From positions 124,001 to 188,000 of the forward strand of contig JACJYW010000005.1 in NCBI GenBank assembly GCA_020635955.1: a DNA stretch of 64,000 nt, written 5' to 3'. Below the pieces are notes generated by a model. That model worked only from the letters and a program-made list of their open reading frames with translations. It ran no database searches and was not told the DNA's origin. Each line of letters opens with the position of its first letter. Within the stretch, counting starts at the first letter, position 1. Both the position numbers and the translations under genes were made by a program. This DNA is from Crocinitomicaceae bacterium (GTDB taxonomy: Bacteria > Bacteroidota > Bacteroidia > Flavobacteriales_D > Crocinitomicaceae). This document shows positions 52,264 through 61,273 of this stretch, in pieces.

Positions 52264-52279
52264 TGGCATAGCTCTTGTA
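52264..52279 (+). promoter_or_regulatory. Sigma-54-type promoter of the TonB-like gene
   Basis: TGGCA at 52264-52268 and TTGTA at 52275-52279, separated by six bases, give the exact spacing of the sigma-54 -24/-12 elements (consensus TGGCAC-N5-TTGCA), with one change in the -12 element. The predicted start is near 52290, about 26 nt before the ATG. No TAnnTTTG box lies in the same place. Confidence 0.55.
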
Positions 52280-52315
52280 TTTTTCTTTGTGATTGTTTAA
52301 CTAAAAATCAAAATT

Positions 52316-53017
52316 ATGATCGCAAAAAAAAATAAGAAGGCCAATTTGGAAAGAAAACGATTCGCCTTTTTTCAAATCGGATTATTAGTTTCTGGCTCAC
52401 TATGCCTTGCGGCATTTGAGTATTCAACTGTGGTACCTGATGAGTACCAGGTAAAATTGGAAGATGATAGCTGGGGTATGATAGAGCCTATCTATGAGGA
52501 TCAGCTACCTGAAGATCGTCCAATTCAACAAACACCTCCAAAGGTGATCAATTATGAGAATGTAGATTCTTTCATTCAGGTGAAAGAACTAATTCTTGAC
52601 CATAATACTTATGTGTCTAATAAAACAGACTTTATTGATATAGGTGATGCAATTGATCCATTCGGAGGAATCAATTTGGGTATACTTCCTGAGGATGATG
52701 ATGTTTTAATTGATGTTCCAGATATAGAGCCATCTTTCGTAGGTGGAGAAACTGCAATGTTCAATTGGATCAAGAAGGAGGTTGTATATCCTGAAATGTG
52801 TGCCGAAGTTGGAATACAGGGGATGGTGTATGTACAATTTGAAGTTGCAACTTCTGGAGCAATATCAAATGTTAAAGTGGTGCAGTCTCCTCATGAGGAT
52901 CTTTCAAAAGAAGCCATGAGAGTGGTAAGAAAGATGCCAAAATGGATTCCTGGTGAGCAAGCAGGTAAAAAGGTGAGAACTCGTTTTACATTACCTGTAA
53001 ATTTTGTTCTGCACTAA
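52316..53017 (+). CDS. TonB-like protein
   Basis: 233 residues. A basic N-terminus (KKNKKANLERKRFAFFQIG) and one helix (about 17-37) anchor it in the inner membrane. An acidic, Pro-containing periplasmic stretch follows (to about 140), then a TonB C-terminal domain: FVGGETAMFNWIKKEVVYPE, GIQGMVYVQFEVATSGAISN and KMPKWIPGEQAGKKVRTRFT. TonB proteins pass energy from an ExbB-ExbD motor to outer-membrane transporters. No exbB or exbD gene is present in the window, so it is an orphan here and its partner transporter is unknown. A sigma-54-like promoter and a terminator frame the gene. Confidence 0.88.
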   Translation: MIAKKNKKANLERKRFAFFQIGLLVSGSLCLAAFEYSTVVPDEYQVKLEDDSWGMIEPIYEDQLPEDRPIQQTPPKVINYENVDSFIQVKELILDHNTYVSNKTDFIDIGDAIDPFGGINLGILPEDDDVLIDVPDIEPSFVGGETAMFNWIKKEVVYPEMCAEVGIQGMVYVQFEVATSGAISNVKVVQSPHEDLSKEAMRVVRKMPKWIPGEQAGKKVRTRFTLPVNFVLH

Positions 53018-53049
53018 TATTATTAAGTAAAAAACCCGTTAAACAATCA

Positions 53050-53083
53050 GATCCTGCTTTGCTTTGCTAAGCAGGATTTTTTT
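53050..53083 (+). terminator. Intrinsic terminator after the TonB-like gene
   Basis: ATCCTGCTT (53051-53059) and AAGCAGGAT (53069-53077) form a perfect 9-bp stem with a nine-base loop and a T7 tail. It overlaps the 3' end of the convergent gene by two bases. Confidence 0.85.
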
Positions 53084-53924
53084 ATTGCATTTGATACTGC
53101 TCTGATTGACGTTTTCCTTCACCATTATCAAACACCTTAGGACATCCTTTTTTACGGAATAACCAGGCAAATTTTATGGTAAAGATCATAGGTTGATAAC
53201 GGCTGTTGAACCAATTGTGACCCGGATTAAATCCTTCCCATGAAAGAGCTCTTAAAATTGGGGTTTGTACTGTAGGAACAATAAAGAATCCATCACGCAC
53301 TTTTATTCCCCATCCCAAAGAATAATGCAAGTTCAAGATCATTTTACCTTGATTATTATACCCAGCAGGAGGAGTATAATCAGGGTCATCTTTACCGCCG
53401 TAGATCTGATAATCAAAATTTGCTCCTATGGATTGGTCAATAAAATTATATCTGGACAACTGCCAAACATTGTGAATTGCCGCTCTGGCAAAAATGCTTC
53501 CATAATTAAACTGCCCACGAGATACATCACCTGCAGCGGTTTTTGTTTTTTCCTGACCACCAAAGTGTTTTACACCAATTCCCCAATCAAAATAGTGAAC
53601 GGCCTTACCATAATTCTTAAATAAGTGATCCATGCCGGCTTCAACATAATAGCCTGGTAAACCACTTGGTGTCAAATCATAAGCATCACTTTCATCTTGA
53701 GCAGAATTGCCTAACTCATAAGTAATTCCCGGATTAATATGCCATCCTAAATTTCTATAATGACTGGCATGTTCACTCCAAATGGCCTCTCCCCAATTCT
53801 TTTTTTCAGAGAATGGATTGTCACTTTTTCTTTTTCGATCTCTTTTTTCAATATCACTTATGATCTGAGCTTGTGAAGCTGAAGCGATAAAAAGCAAGCT
53901 AAGGATAAATGCAATTTTTCTCAT
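53082..53924 (-). CDS. Predicted outer-membrane protein, unknown function
   Basis: 280 residues from the ATG at 53924. An upstream in-frame start at 53957 would add 11 residues before the signal peptide and is rejected. The signal peptide ends near ASQAQ. The mature part has alternating strands with aromatic and Gly ends (GWHINPGITYELGNS, GLPGYYVEAGMDHLF, YNFIDQSIGANFDYQIYGG), consistent with a small barrel. It is probably not a PorP/SprF type B partner: the typical Tyr-rich start motif is absent. It lies 44 nt after kmo on the same strand and could be the operon's last gene. Confidence 0.7.
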   Translation of the reverse strand: MRKIAFILSLLFIASASQAQIISDIEKRDRKRKSDNPFSEKKNWGEAIWSEHASHYRNLGWHINPGITYELGNSAQDESDAYDLTPSGLPGYYVEAGMDHLFKNYGKAVHYFDWGIGVKHFGGQEKTKTAAGDVSRGQFNYGSIFARAAIHNVWQLSRYNFIDQSIGANFDYQIYGGKDDPDYTPPAGYNNQGKMILNLHYSLGWGIKVRDGFFIVPTVQTPILRALSWEGFNPGHNWFNSRYQPMIFTIKFAWLFRKKGCPKVFDNGEGKRQSEQYQMQ

Positions 53925-53968
53925 TGCTATTGGTATAATTGGTTTGTTGTGAGGCAATTTACAAAAAT

Positions 53969-55312
53969 TTAGGCGTCAATCATAGAGAGAATGGCTTCCT
54001 CCACTTCTTTTGAATCCCAAACTTGTTCAATATCGGGACGGTCCATCACCTTTTTCATAATAGCATCTTGCTTCATTCCTGTATTCCATGCGTCAGAATA
54101 TCTTATGGATGAAAATGATACCTGACTGTATAACGGCATCCACTTGTCTGGGTACAGATCACTGAATCGTTTCTCTATTTTCTTTTGAAGCAGGAACATA
54201 GGATCCGCCACATAATCACGCATTACATGATAGTTATGTTTAGATAGATCCTGAACAGCATCACCATCTGGTTTTCTTAACTTTTCATATTCTTTGAAGA
54301 TTACCGGCCAGTTCTCATTGTGTTTTTTCATCAATTCCCACATCACTGTACAATCTTCAAAGCCTGCATTCATGCCTTGTCCATAGAATGGAACTGTAGC
54401 ATGAGCGGCATCTCCCATAAGGGCAACTTTACCATGTGTCCATGGGAAACATCTGATAATAGCCAGGGACGATAAAGGGTGACCATGCCATGAATCGATC
54501 AAACCAGGGAACATCTCATAAAAATCAGGGAATGTTTCTTTGAAGAATTTATCTACAGCTGCATCAGTCGTTAGATGTTCAAATGAATTTTCTCCCTCAA
54601 ATGGCATAAATAGAGTACAGGTAAATGACCCATCTTCATTGGCAAGGGCTATTAGCATAAAACGACCTCTTGGCCAGATATGCAATGCGTTTTTATCCAT
54701 TTGATATGAACCATCAGCATTAGCAGGAAGCAATAACTCACGATATCCATCATCTATATAATCCTGAGAATAATCGAAACGATCTAGTTTTTGCATTCCG
54801 TTATATCGAACTGCTGAGAATGCACCATCTGCCGCAAATACAACATCAGCCTGATCCTGAACATTTGCACCGGTTTCCTCATTATGTAAATGAACGATTC
54901 CTTTTTCTAGGTCAACGTCAACACATCTGTGACTATAATGGATCACTGCATTTCCGTGTTCTTCAGCAATGTCCATCATTTTGGCATTTAATCCTCCTCT
55001 TGAAACAGAGAATATAGCTTGTCCTTCAGCTCCATAAGGTTGAAAGGTTTGATGACCTTCCATGTCGTGCATAATACGGCCGTACATTGGAATTGCGATT
55101 GGTTCAATTTCCTTGTCTACACCAACCTCTTTCAAAGCCTTCCAGCCTCTTGTAGAAAGCGCAAGGTTAATCGATTTTCCAGCTGATATCTCAGCTTTAC
55201 GAATGTCTGGTCTGCGCTCGTAAATAGTAACTTTATAGCCCGCCTTTGCTAAATAAACTGCCCATAGAGATCCCACCAATCCAGCACCAACAATGATCGC
55301 TTTTTTTTCCAT
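53969..55312 (-). CDS. kmo: Kynurenine 3-monooxygenase
   Basis: 447 residues from the ATG at 55312; a TTG six codons upstream (MAKQK) is rejected because it lies inside the overlapping small gene. The enzyme uses FAD and NADPH to hydroxylate kynurenine. FAD binding is shown by IIVGAGLVGSLWAVYLAKAGYKV and GDAAHATVPFYGQGMNAGFED, and AISAGKSINLALSTRGW-type segments and RGRFMLIALANEDGSF are conserved in KMO. The C-terminus has a helical part; human KMO is membrane-tethered and bacterial forms are soluble. Its start overlaps the stop codon of the small gene before it by one base. Confidence 0.93.
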   Translation of the reverse strand: MEKKAIIVGAGLVGSLWAVYLAKAGYKVTIYERRPDIRKAEISAGKSINLALSTRGWKALKEVGVDKEIEPIAIPMYGRIMHDMEGHQTFQPYGAEGQAIFSVSRGGLNAKMMDIAEEHGNAVIHYSHRCVDVDLEKGIVHLHNEETGANVQDQADVVFAADGAFSAVRYNGMQKLDRFDYSQDYIDDGYRELLLPANADGSYQMDKNALHIWPRGRFMLIALANEDGSFTCTLFMPFEGENSFEHLTTDAAVDKFFKETFPDFYEMFPGLIDSWHGHPLSSLAIIRCFPWTHGKVALMGDAAHATVPFYGQGMNAGFEDCTVMWELMKKHNENWPVIFKEYEKLRKPDGDAVQDLSKHNYHVMRDYVADPMFLLQKKIEKRFSDLYPDKWMPLYSQVSFSSIRYSDAWNTGMKQDAIMKKVMDRPDIEQVWDSKEVEEAILSMIDA

Positions 55313-55533
55313 TACCTTTTGTTTTGCCAATGTTTTTGAAATCTTGAATCCGCAAACATATTTTGTTTTCTAGTTCTGTTCTTTCTGCCAAAAACTGCTG
55401 AAATACGCCATAAAACTATGCCAATCACCAATATAGCGAACACCTGTGCCATAAGATTTACCATTGGTTTCATCTCAGAAGCGTGTCCACTTAAATGATC
55501 GGTTACAAATTGTGGGTCGTAAGAATCCAGCAT
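55312..55533 (-). CDS. Small single-span membrane protein between kynU and kmo
   Basis: 73 residues from the ATG at 55533; a TTG four codons further upstream is in frame but less likely. One membrane helix (about 24-44: MVNLMAQVFAILVIGIVLW) is followed by a strongly basic C-terminus (GRKNRTRKQNM, QKHWQNKR), so the C-terminus should face the cytoplasm. The stop codon TAA overlaps the kmo ATG (TAATG) and the start lies 25 nt after kynU stops. This close fit between two same-strand genes supports a real, co-translated gene. No family is recognised. Confidence 0.65.
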   Translation of the reverse strand: MLDSYDPQFVTDHLSGHASEMKPMVNLMAQVFAILVIGIVLWRISAVFGRKNRTRKQNMFADSRFQKHWQNKR

Positions 55534-55558
55534 GTCAATGATCAATTAATATTGAATG

Positions 55559-56845
55559 TTAAGAAATGGCATTTTCAAGATATTGTCCAAATCTATAAAC
55601 ATCTTCAAAAGAGTTATACAAAGGAACCGGTGCAATTCGAATTACATTTGGTTCTCTCCAATCAGCAATTACTCCCTGTTTGGTCAAAGCGTCAAACATT
55701 GCTTTGCCTTTTCCATGAGCAAGTATTGAAAGTTGTGCTCCTCTTTCTGATTGATCTTTAGGTGTGATGATTTCAAATTGGCATAAATGCCCTTTTCGTT
55801 GAGTGATGTCTTCTATAATTTCTTCAAGATAAGCAGTTAGCTCGTCACTTTTTGATCTTAACTTATCCATTCCCACTTCATCAAAAATATCTAATGAAGC
55901 CAGATGTGCTGCCATTCCTAGAACAGGCGCATTACTTAATTGCCAACCTTCTGCACCTTTCATGGGTTTGAAACCAGGCTCCATCATAAACCTTGAGTCT
56001 TTATCATATCCCCACCATCCTGCAAATCTTGGTAATTCGGGTTTATTCTCATGATTTTGATGAACAAACATTCCGGATACTCCTCCAGGACTGGAATTTA
56101 AATATTTATAAGAACACCAGGCTGCAAAATCAACCTGCCAGTCGTGCAATTTTAATATGACATTTCCTGCAGCGTGAGCCAGATCGAAACCAACCATTGC
56201 TCCGACTTCATGCCCTGCTTTGGTGATTTCTTCCATATTGAATAGCTGACCGGAATAATAATTAACGCCACCGATCATTACCAAAGCAATTTCAGATCCA
56301 TGTTCTTTGATCGCAGCAATGACATCTTCATGTCGGATGGTGTGCTCACCATCTCTTGGGCCAACTTCTATTAACGATTCTGAAGGGTCATAGCCGTGAA
56401 ATCTCACCTGTGATTCTAAAGCATATTGATCCGAAGGGAAAGCTTTTTGTTCGCACAAAATTTTATATCGTTCTCCTTTAGGCTGATAGAATGAAACCAT
56501 CAGCAAATGCAAATTAGTCGTTAAGCTGTGTGTAACGACCACTTCTGAATTCAAGGCGCCAACGATCTTAGCAATTTTAGGAGTTAGTAATTCGTGATAT
56601 GAAAACCATGGATTCTTCGCGTCAAAATGTCCCTCAACCCCATATTTTGCCCAGTCATCTAACTCTTGCTGCAGATAATTGATAAGGTTTTTAGGTTGAA
56701 GACCAAGGGAATTTCCTGTGAAATAAACTGAATCCTGTCCATTGATCTTAGGGATGTAAAATCGATCACGATAGGATGATAATTCATCTTTAGCATCTAA
56801 GCTTTTGGCGTAGTCGATCGAATTCTTTTGTGCAATCATGGTCAT
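55559..56845 (-). CDS. kynU: Kynureninase
   Basis: 428 residues. This PLP enzyme cleaves kynurenine or 3-hydroxykynurenine to (3-hydroxy)anthranilate and alanine. The PLP lysine is K247 in AAWCSYKYLNSSPGG, and D221 in VGFDLAHAAGN contacts the cofactor. GNSLGLQPK, THSLTTNLHLLM and HFDAKNPWFSYHELL are family segments. It is the first gene of the kynU, small membrane protein, kmo unit, so the cell can convert kynurenine onward; which substrate order applies depends on a dioxygenase that lies elsewhere. Confidence 0.95.
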   Translation of the reverse strand: MTMIAQKNSIDYAKSLDAKDELSSYRDRFYIPKINGQDSVYFTGNSLGLQPKNLINYLQQELDDWAKYGVEGHFDAKNPWFSYHELLTPKIAKIVGALNSEVVVTHSLTTNLHLLMVSFYQPKGERYKILCEQKAFPSDQYALESQVRFHGYDPSESLIEVGPRDGEHTIRHEDVIAAIKEHGSEIALVMIGGVNYYSGQLFNMEEITKAGHEVGAMVGFDLAHAAGNVILKLHDWQVDFAAWCSYKYLNSSPGGVSGMFVHQNHENKPELPRFAGWWGYDKDSRFMMEPGFKPMKGAEGWQLSNAPVLGMAAHLASLDIFDEVGMDKLRSKSDELTAYLEEIIEDITQRKGHLCQFEIITPKDQSERGAQLSILAHGKGKAMFDALTKQGVIADWREPNVIRIAPVPLYNSFEDVYRFGQYLENAIS

Positions 56846-56911
56846 CTTTGACTCCTTTTAATGGTAATGTACTTTACATTTTACAATAGTCAATTTGCAA
56901 AATGAATCTAT

Positions 56912-56919
56912 TACCTTTG
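56912..56919 (+). promoter_or_regulatory. Candidate -7 element (TACCTTTG) of hemL
   Basis: TACCTTTG matches TAnnTTTG, 43 nt before the hemL start. A TTTG at 56894-56897 lies 14 nt upstream, shorter than the usual spacing, so the -33 element is uncertain. Confidence 0.5.
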
Positions 56920-56962
56920 TGGCTTGATTGGTGATAAAGATACGAACTTAGTAGTAAAACCT

Positions 56963-58261
56963 ATGATTACACGACAAAAATCTGGACAGTTATTCGACAA
57001 GGCCCTGACATTGTTTCCTGGAGGGGTAAATTCACCGGTTAGAGCTTTCAAATCAGTGGATGGTGTGCCTCTTTTTATCAAAAAAGGTGATGGATGCCAC
57101 ATTTGGGATGAAGACGGAAACAAATTCATAGATTTTTGCTGTAGTTGGGGTCCGCTTATTTTAGGACATAATGCTACTTCTGTTCGCGAAAAAATTGAAC
57201 AAACTTTACAAAACGGAACTTCATTTGGAGCGCCAACGGCTTTGGAAAATGAATTAGGTGAACTGATCATTAAGAACAATCCATTCGTTGAAAAGATCAG
57301 ATTTGTGAGCAGTGGAACAGAAGCGGTAATGTCAGCAATCAGGTTGGCGCGTGGATATACCAAAAGAGATAAAATCATCAAGTTTGATGGCTGTTATCAT
57401 GGTCATGCTGATTCCTTATTGGTAAAAGCAGGTTCAGGACTAGCAACTTTAGGAACTTCTTCTTCAGCTGGTGTTCCCGAATCTTTTTCAAAAGAAACAA
57501 TTGTACTTCCTCTAAATGATAGAGAAGCTGTATTAAAGACAGTGAAGGAGATGGGTGATCAGATTGCTTGTATTATCATTGAGCCTATCCCTGCAAATAA
57601 CGGGTTATTGCTCCAAAAGAGAGACTATCTTGAATTCTTGAGAAGAGTATGTGATGAACACGGGATTCTATTGTTTTTTGATGAGGTTATTTCTGGTTTT
57701 AGAGTTGCATTTGCTGGTGCTGCTGAGTATTATGGTATTACTCCAGACATTGTTTCTTATGGTAAGATCATTGGAGGTGGATTACCTGTTGGAGCTTATG
57801 GTGCATCCAACGAAATAATGTCTCATATTAGTCCACTTGGAGATGTTTATCAAGCAGGAACATTATCGGGAAACCCTGTGGCTATGGCAGCCGGAATAGC
57901 ACAACTTACTGAGTGTTTAAAGCCTGGTTTTTATGAAGATCAGGAAGATAGAACTAAAAACTTCGTAGATAAAATAAATGCGCATTCAAAAGCCAACGGC
58001 TATACTTTTGAGGTGTTCACAGTAGGATCAATTTTTTGGTTGGCTTTCTCAGATGCTGAGGTAATTAGAAGTTCTGCTGAGATAAGAGCTGAGTCTATGG
58101 AGGATTTCAAAAAGTTATATGCCATTTTACTTGATAAGGGAATATATCTTGGTCCATCAGGTTATGAAGTTGGCTTCGTTTCTAAGGCACACACTGCTGA
58201 AATACTGAATGAGGTAGCTGTTAAATTTTGCGCAGCCTTAGATGAACTTTTTCAATCTTAA
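56963..58261 (+). CDS. hemL: Glutamate-1-semialdehyde 2,1-aminomutase
   Basis: 432 residues from the ATG at 56963; an in-frame TTG 13 codons upstream sits almost on the promoter and is rejected. The enzyme makes 5-aminolevulinate for heme in the C5 pathway. The PLP lysine is K268 in DIVSYGKIIGGGLPVGAYG. FPGGVNSPVRAFKSV, SSGTEAVMSAIRLARGYT and FDGCYHGHADSLLVKAGSG are the usual signatures. It is cytoplasmic and diverges from kynU. It is not obviously in an operon with other heme genes here. Confidence 0.96.
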   Translation: MITRQKSGQLFDKALTLFPGGVNSPVRAFKSVDGVPLFIKKGDGCHIWDEDGNKFIDFCCSWGPLILGHNATSVREKIEQTLQNGTSFGAPTALENELGELIIKNNPFVEKIRFVSSGTEAVMSAIRLARGYTKRDKIIKFDGCYHGHADSLLVKAGSGLATLGTSSSAGVPESFSKETIVLPLNDREAVLKTVKEMGDQIACIIIEPIPANNGLLLQKRDYLEFLRRVCDEHGILLFFDEVISGFRVAFAGAAEYYGITPDIVSYGKIIGGGLPVGAYGASNEIMSHISPLGDVYQAGTLSGNPVAMAAGIAQLTECLKPGFYEDQEDRTKNFVDKINAHSKANGYTFEVFTVGSIFWLAFSDAEVIRSSAEIRAESMEDFKKLYAILLDKGIYLGPSGYEVGFVSKAHTAEILNEVAVKFCAALDELFQS

Positions 58262-58318
58262 CCACTTGTTAAGGAAGTAGTTTGGTTTTTCTTATATTTA
58301 GAAGGTCTACGTATAAAG

Positions 58319-61273
58319 ATGAAAAAGCTACTTCTTATAGTCTTGCTCTTTTCCGTTTCGGGATTCACTCAAAAGGTGGAACTCACGGTTCAAACGGGTC
58401 ATTCTAGTTCAATTAATGACCTGGTATTCAGTCCATTTGATGATTTCATTGCTTCAGCTGGTTCAGATAATAAAATCGTTATTTGGGATGTAATATCCGG
58501 CAAACAATACAAGGTTCTTTTGGGCCATAAAGCGGCAATAACCTCAATAGCCTTTCACCCGGATAATGACTGGTTGGTAAGCGCATCTTTAGATAGTACC
58601 ATAAAAGTTTGGGATTATCATAAGGGGAGTATAGTTAATGAAATTAAATTGCCTTATGCTGTACCTTCAATAGCCATGACTTCATCAGGAGATAAGTTTT
58701 ATGCCGGGGGTGAAGAGCTTAGGGGTTATTGTATGCCTGATTGCCATGTTGAGAAAATTTCAATCCAGCCCAGGCATTCTTTTGATCTTGTTAAATTATC
58801 GTCTGACGATAAATACATGCTCCTGGGTGGCAAGGAGGAATATTTGGGGTTTTTGATAGATATGGATACAAGGCAACTGGCCAAAAGATTCACGTATCCT
58901 ATTGTGTCTGGTGCGTTTGATCCTGACAATAAAACTGTGTATTTTGGGACTAATGCCGGAATGGCATTTTCATATAATACATCCAACGGTGACAAGAAAA
59001 GCCTAACTACTGACTGGATGCTGAATACCATTAATGATATTGAAGTAGACCAGAACTATTTTTATACCACTGATGATTACGGCTTTATCCGCGCAATGGA
59101 AAAGGAAAAGTGGTTTCAGGCCAACGTTTTTAAGGGTAAATTGAATAAGCTTAATGCTCTATGCCTTTCGCATGACGGAAGATATATTGCCAGTGGCGGA
59201 AATAACAAGAAAATCGTTGTTTGGGACCTTAAAACCCAAAAAGTTGCGAATGTTATGCGTGGTACCGTTAATCAGATCAATGATGTTCAGTTTTCAAAAG
59301 ATGGAAAGTTTATCCTGATAGTCTATGAAGATGGCTCTATGCGATATACCGACCTGATTTCCAATCAAACGATAGTGAACAAATTAAAACTCGATTCTGA
59401 TGTTTTGACTAAAGTGGGGAATTATTCAATCCAGCGAATTGTTTCTTTGCATGAGGATAGGGCGGTTATGCATGCTTTATATAAACAACTGAATTTGGAT
59501 TATGAAGGTGTGTATGATAAGCTTGAGGAATATGAGGTAACATGGATGTTTCAGAATAATGAATTGCAAATTCAAAAAAAGCAGGAATTATCAGATGCGA
59601 ATAAAAAGTACCTAAAGGATCTTAAAATTGGAATAACACATTCTACAGAATACTTTCAAGACACCACTTTAAGATATGATGAATCTGATTCATTCGGGAT
59701 AAGTGTTTATGCAGATGCCAATTTTTTACAGATCAACACCCGGGATCTTCAAAGTGATTTCATGATACCAACGGGACATTCAGATATAATTACGGCAGTA
59801 GAGATCAATGAAGAATACGGTTTTATAGCCACCGCCAGCTGGGATGGAATGATTCGATTTTGGGATATAAAAGAACAAAAATTAATGACAGTTTTTGGTG
59901 CTTTTGGTGATGGACAGTTCGTTTATGTAAATCCTGATGGGTATTACTTCTCTTCAAAGAATGCGCTTGATTATATTGGCTTTTCAATGGATAATCAAAT
60001 GTTTTCTTTTGAGCAATTTGACCTGAAGTATAACCGACCTGATATAGTCATTAAAGCGCTTCCTTATTTTGATGAGTTCTATGAAGAAGCCTTTAAAAAG
60101 GCGTATTTTAAAAGGCTGGATAAACTGGGGATCTCTGAAGAGGAAGTGGAAATTTCAAAGGAGATACCGGTTGTTGATCTGGTCAATGATCTGAGCACAT
60201 CACTTCATGAAGATCAACTAACACTTAAGTTGAAGTGTTATGATAAGAAGAAGGATCTAAGCAAACTCCATTTATTTGTTAATGGTGTTCCGGAGTATGG
60301 TCGTTTCGGAAAAACCATTACTGGTAAAGAATATCATGAGGAGATAACTCTAACATTAAATCCCGGAACCAATTATTTACAGTGCTATGTCACAAATACA
60401 AGTAACACATCTTCACTCAAAAAATCATTCAAGGTGGAAGCTCCAAGAAATAATGACAAAGGTGATTTGTATCTGATTTCAATTGGGGTATCAAAATATG
60501 AACAGTCAAATTATAATTTGAATTATGCCGGTAAAGACGCCAGGGATATGACCGATTTCTTTACAGAGCATTTGAAATACGGAAAAATAAAGTCACAAAT
60601 GTTATTAGACCATGCGGCTACAAAGGACAATATTCTTAGTATGAAGGGATTTTTAAGTGAAGCGAAAGAAAATGATCTGGTGATTTTATTCGTTGCTGGC
60701 CATGGTGTTTTAGACGATAACCTTGATTATTTCTTTGCTCCTCATAATATGGATTTTGTCAACCCTTCTAAAAATGGTGTTTCATTCGAAGTGTTTGATG
60801 AAATTCTTGATCAAACAAAATCCAGAAAAAAAATTATGTTTCTTGATGCTTGTCATAGTGGTGAAATTGACAAGGATGAGGTTACAAAAACATATGTAGC
60901 AGATGAGAATGAAAAGGGTGATTTGATATTCAGACATGTTGGAACGGCTATTAAGAATATTGATGAGATCAATTCATTTGAATTATCGAGAGCATTGTTC
61001 GCAGATATGAGAATAAACAACGGTTCTACAGTTGTGTCGAGTTCGGGTGGTGCCGAATATGCTATTGAAGGAGCTCAATGGAAGAATGGCGTCTTTACTT
61101 ATTGTTTATTGAAGGGATTAAAAGAAAAAATGGCTGATCATAATAAAGATAGACGAGTCACTATTAGTGAATTGCAGATCTATGTTCAGAATGAAGTGAA
61201 TCGATTGACGGGAGGTAAACAAACACCCACTTCAAGAGTAGAGAATTTAAATTATGACTTTGTTATACTATAG
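58319..61273 (+). CDS. Exported WD40-repeat protein with a caspase (C14) domain
   Basis: 984 residues. A signal peptide (about 1-17, ending SGFTQ) sends the protein out of the cytoplasm. Residues of about 20-350 and 480-525 hold WD40 repeats (ITSIAFHPDNDWLVSAS-type units ending IVIWD, IKVWD, IVVWD, IRFWD). DGYYFSSKNAL (540-550) is a linker motif, followed by a beta domain. A caspase-like C14 domain fills residues 715-980: YLISIGVSKYE, catalytic His795 in FVAGHG and Cys845 in FLDACHSGE. Prokaryotic caspase-like proteases with WD40 sensors are known, but their roles vary. The next gene overlaps by 20 bases. Confidence 0.92.
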   Translation: MKKLLLIVLLFSVSGFTQKVELTVQTGHSSSINDLVFSPFDDFIASAGSDNKIVIWDVISGKQYKVLLGHKAAITSIAFHPDNDWLVSASLDSTIKVWDYHKGSIVNEIKLPYAVPSIAMTSSGDKFYAGGEELRGYCMPDCHVEKISIQPRHSFDLVKLSSDDKYMLLGGKEEYLGFLIDMDTRQLAKRFTYPIVSGAFDPDNKTVYFGTNAGMAFSYNTSNGDKKSLTTDWMLNTINDIEVDQNYFYTTDDYGFIRAMEKEKWFQANVFKGKLNKLNALCLSHDGRYIASGGNNKKIVVWDLKTQKVANVMRGTVNQINDVQFSKDGKFILIVYEDGSMRYTDLISNQTIVNKLKLDSDVLTKVGNYSIQRIVSLHEDRAVMHALYKQLNLDYEGVYDKLEEYEVTWMFQNNELQIQKKQELSDANKKYLKDLKIGITHSTEYFQDTTLRYDESDSFGISVYADANFLQINTRDLQSDFMIPTGHSDIITAVEINEEYGFIATASWDGMIRFWDIKEQKLMTVFGAFGDGQFVYVNPDGYYFSSKNALDYIGFSMDNQMFSFEQFDLKYNRPDIVIKALPYFDEFYEEAFKKAYFKRLDKLGISEEEVEISKEIPVVDLVNDLSTSLHEDQLTLKLKCYDKKKDLSKLHLFVNGVPEYGRFGKTITGKEYHEEITLTLNPGTNYLQCYVTNTSNTSSLKKSFKVEAPRNNDKGDLYLISIGVSKYEQSNYNLNYAGKDARDMTDFFTEHLKYGKIKSQMLLDHAATKDNILSMKGFLSEAKENDLVILFVAGHGVLDDNLDYFFAPHNMDFVNPSKNGVSFEVFDEILDQTKSRKKIMFLDACHSGEIDKDEVTKTYVADENEKGDLIFRHVGTAIKNIDEINSFELSRALFADMRINNGSTVVSSSGGAEYAIEGAQWKNGVFTYCLLKGLKEKMADHNKDRRVTISELQIYVQNEVNRLTGGKQTPTSRVENLNYDFVIL

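Noticed and set aside
53082..53924. Considered as a PorP/SprF-type partner for type B sorting-domain cargo
   Set aside because: It lacks the typical start motif and spacing of that family, and it is not beside any type B gene.
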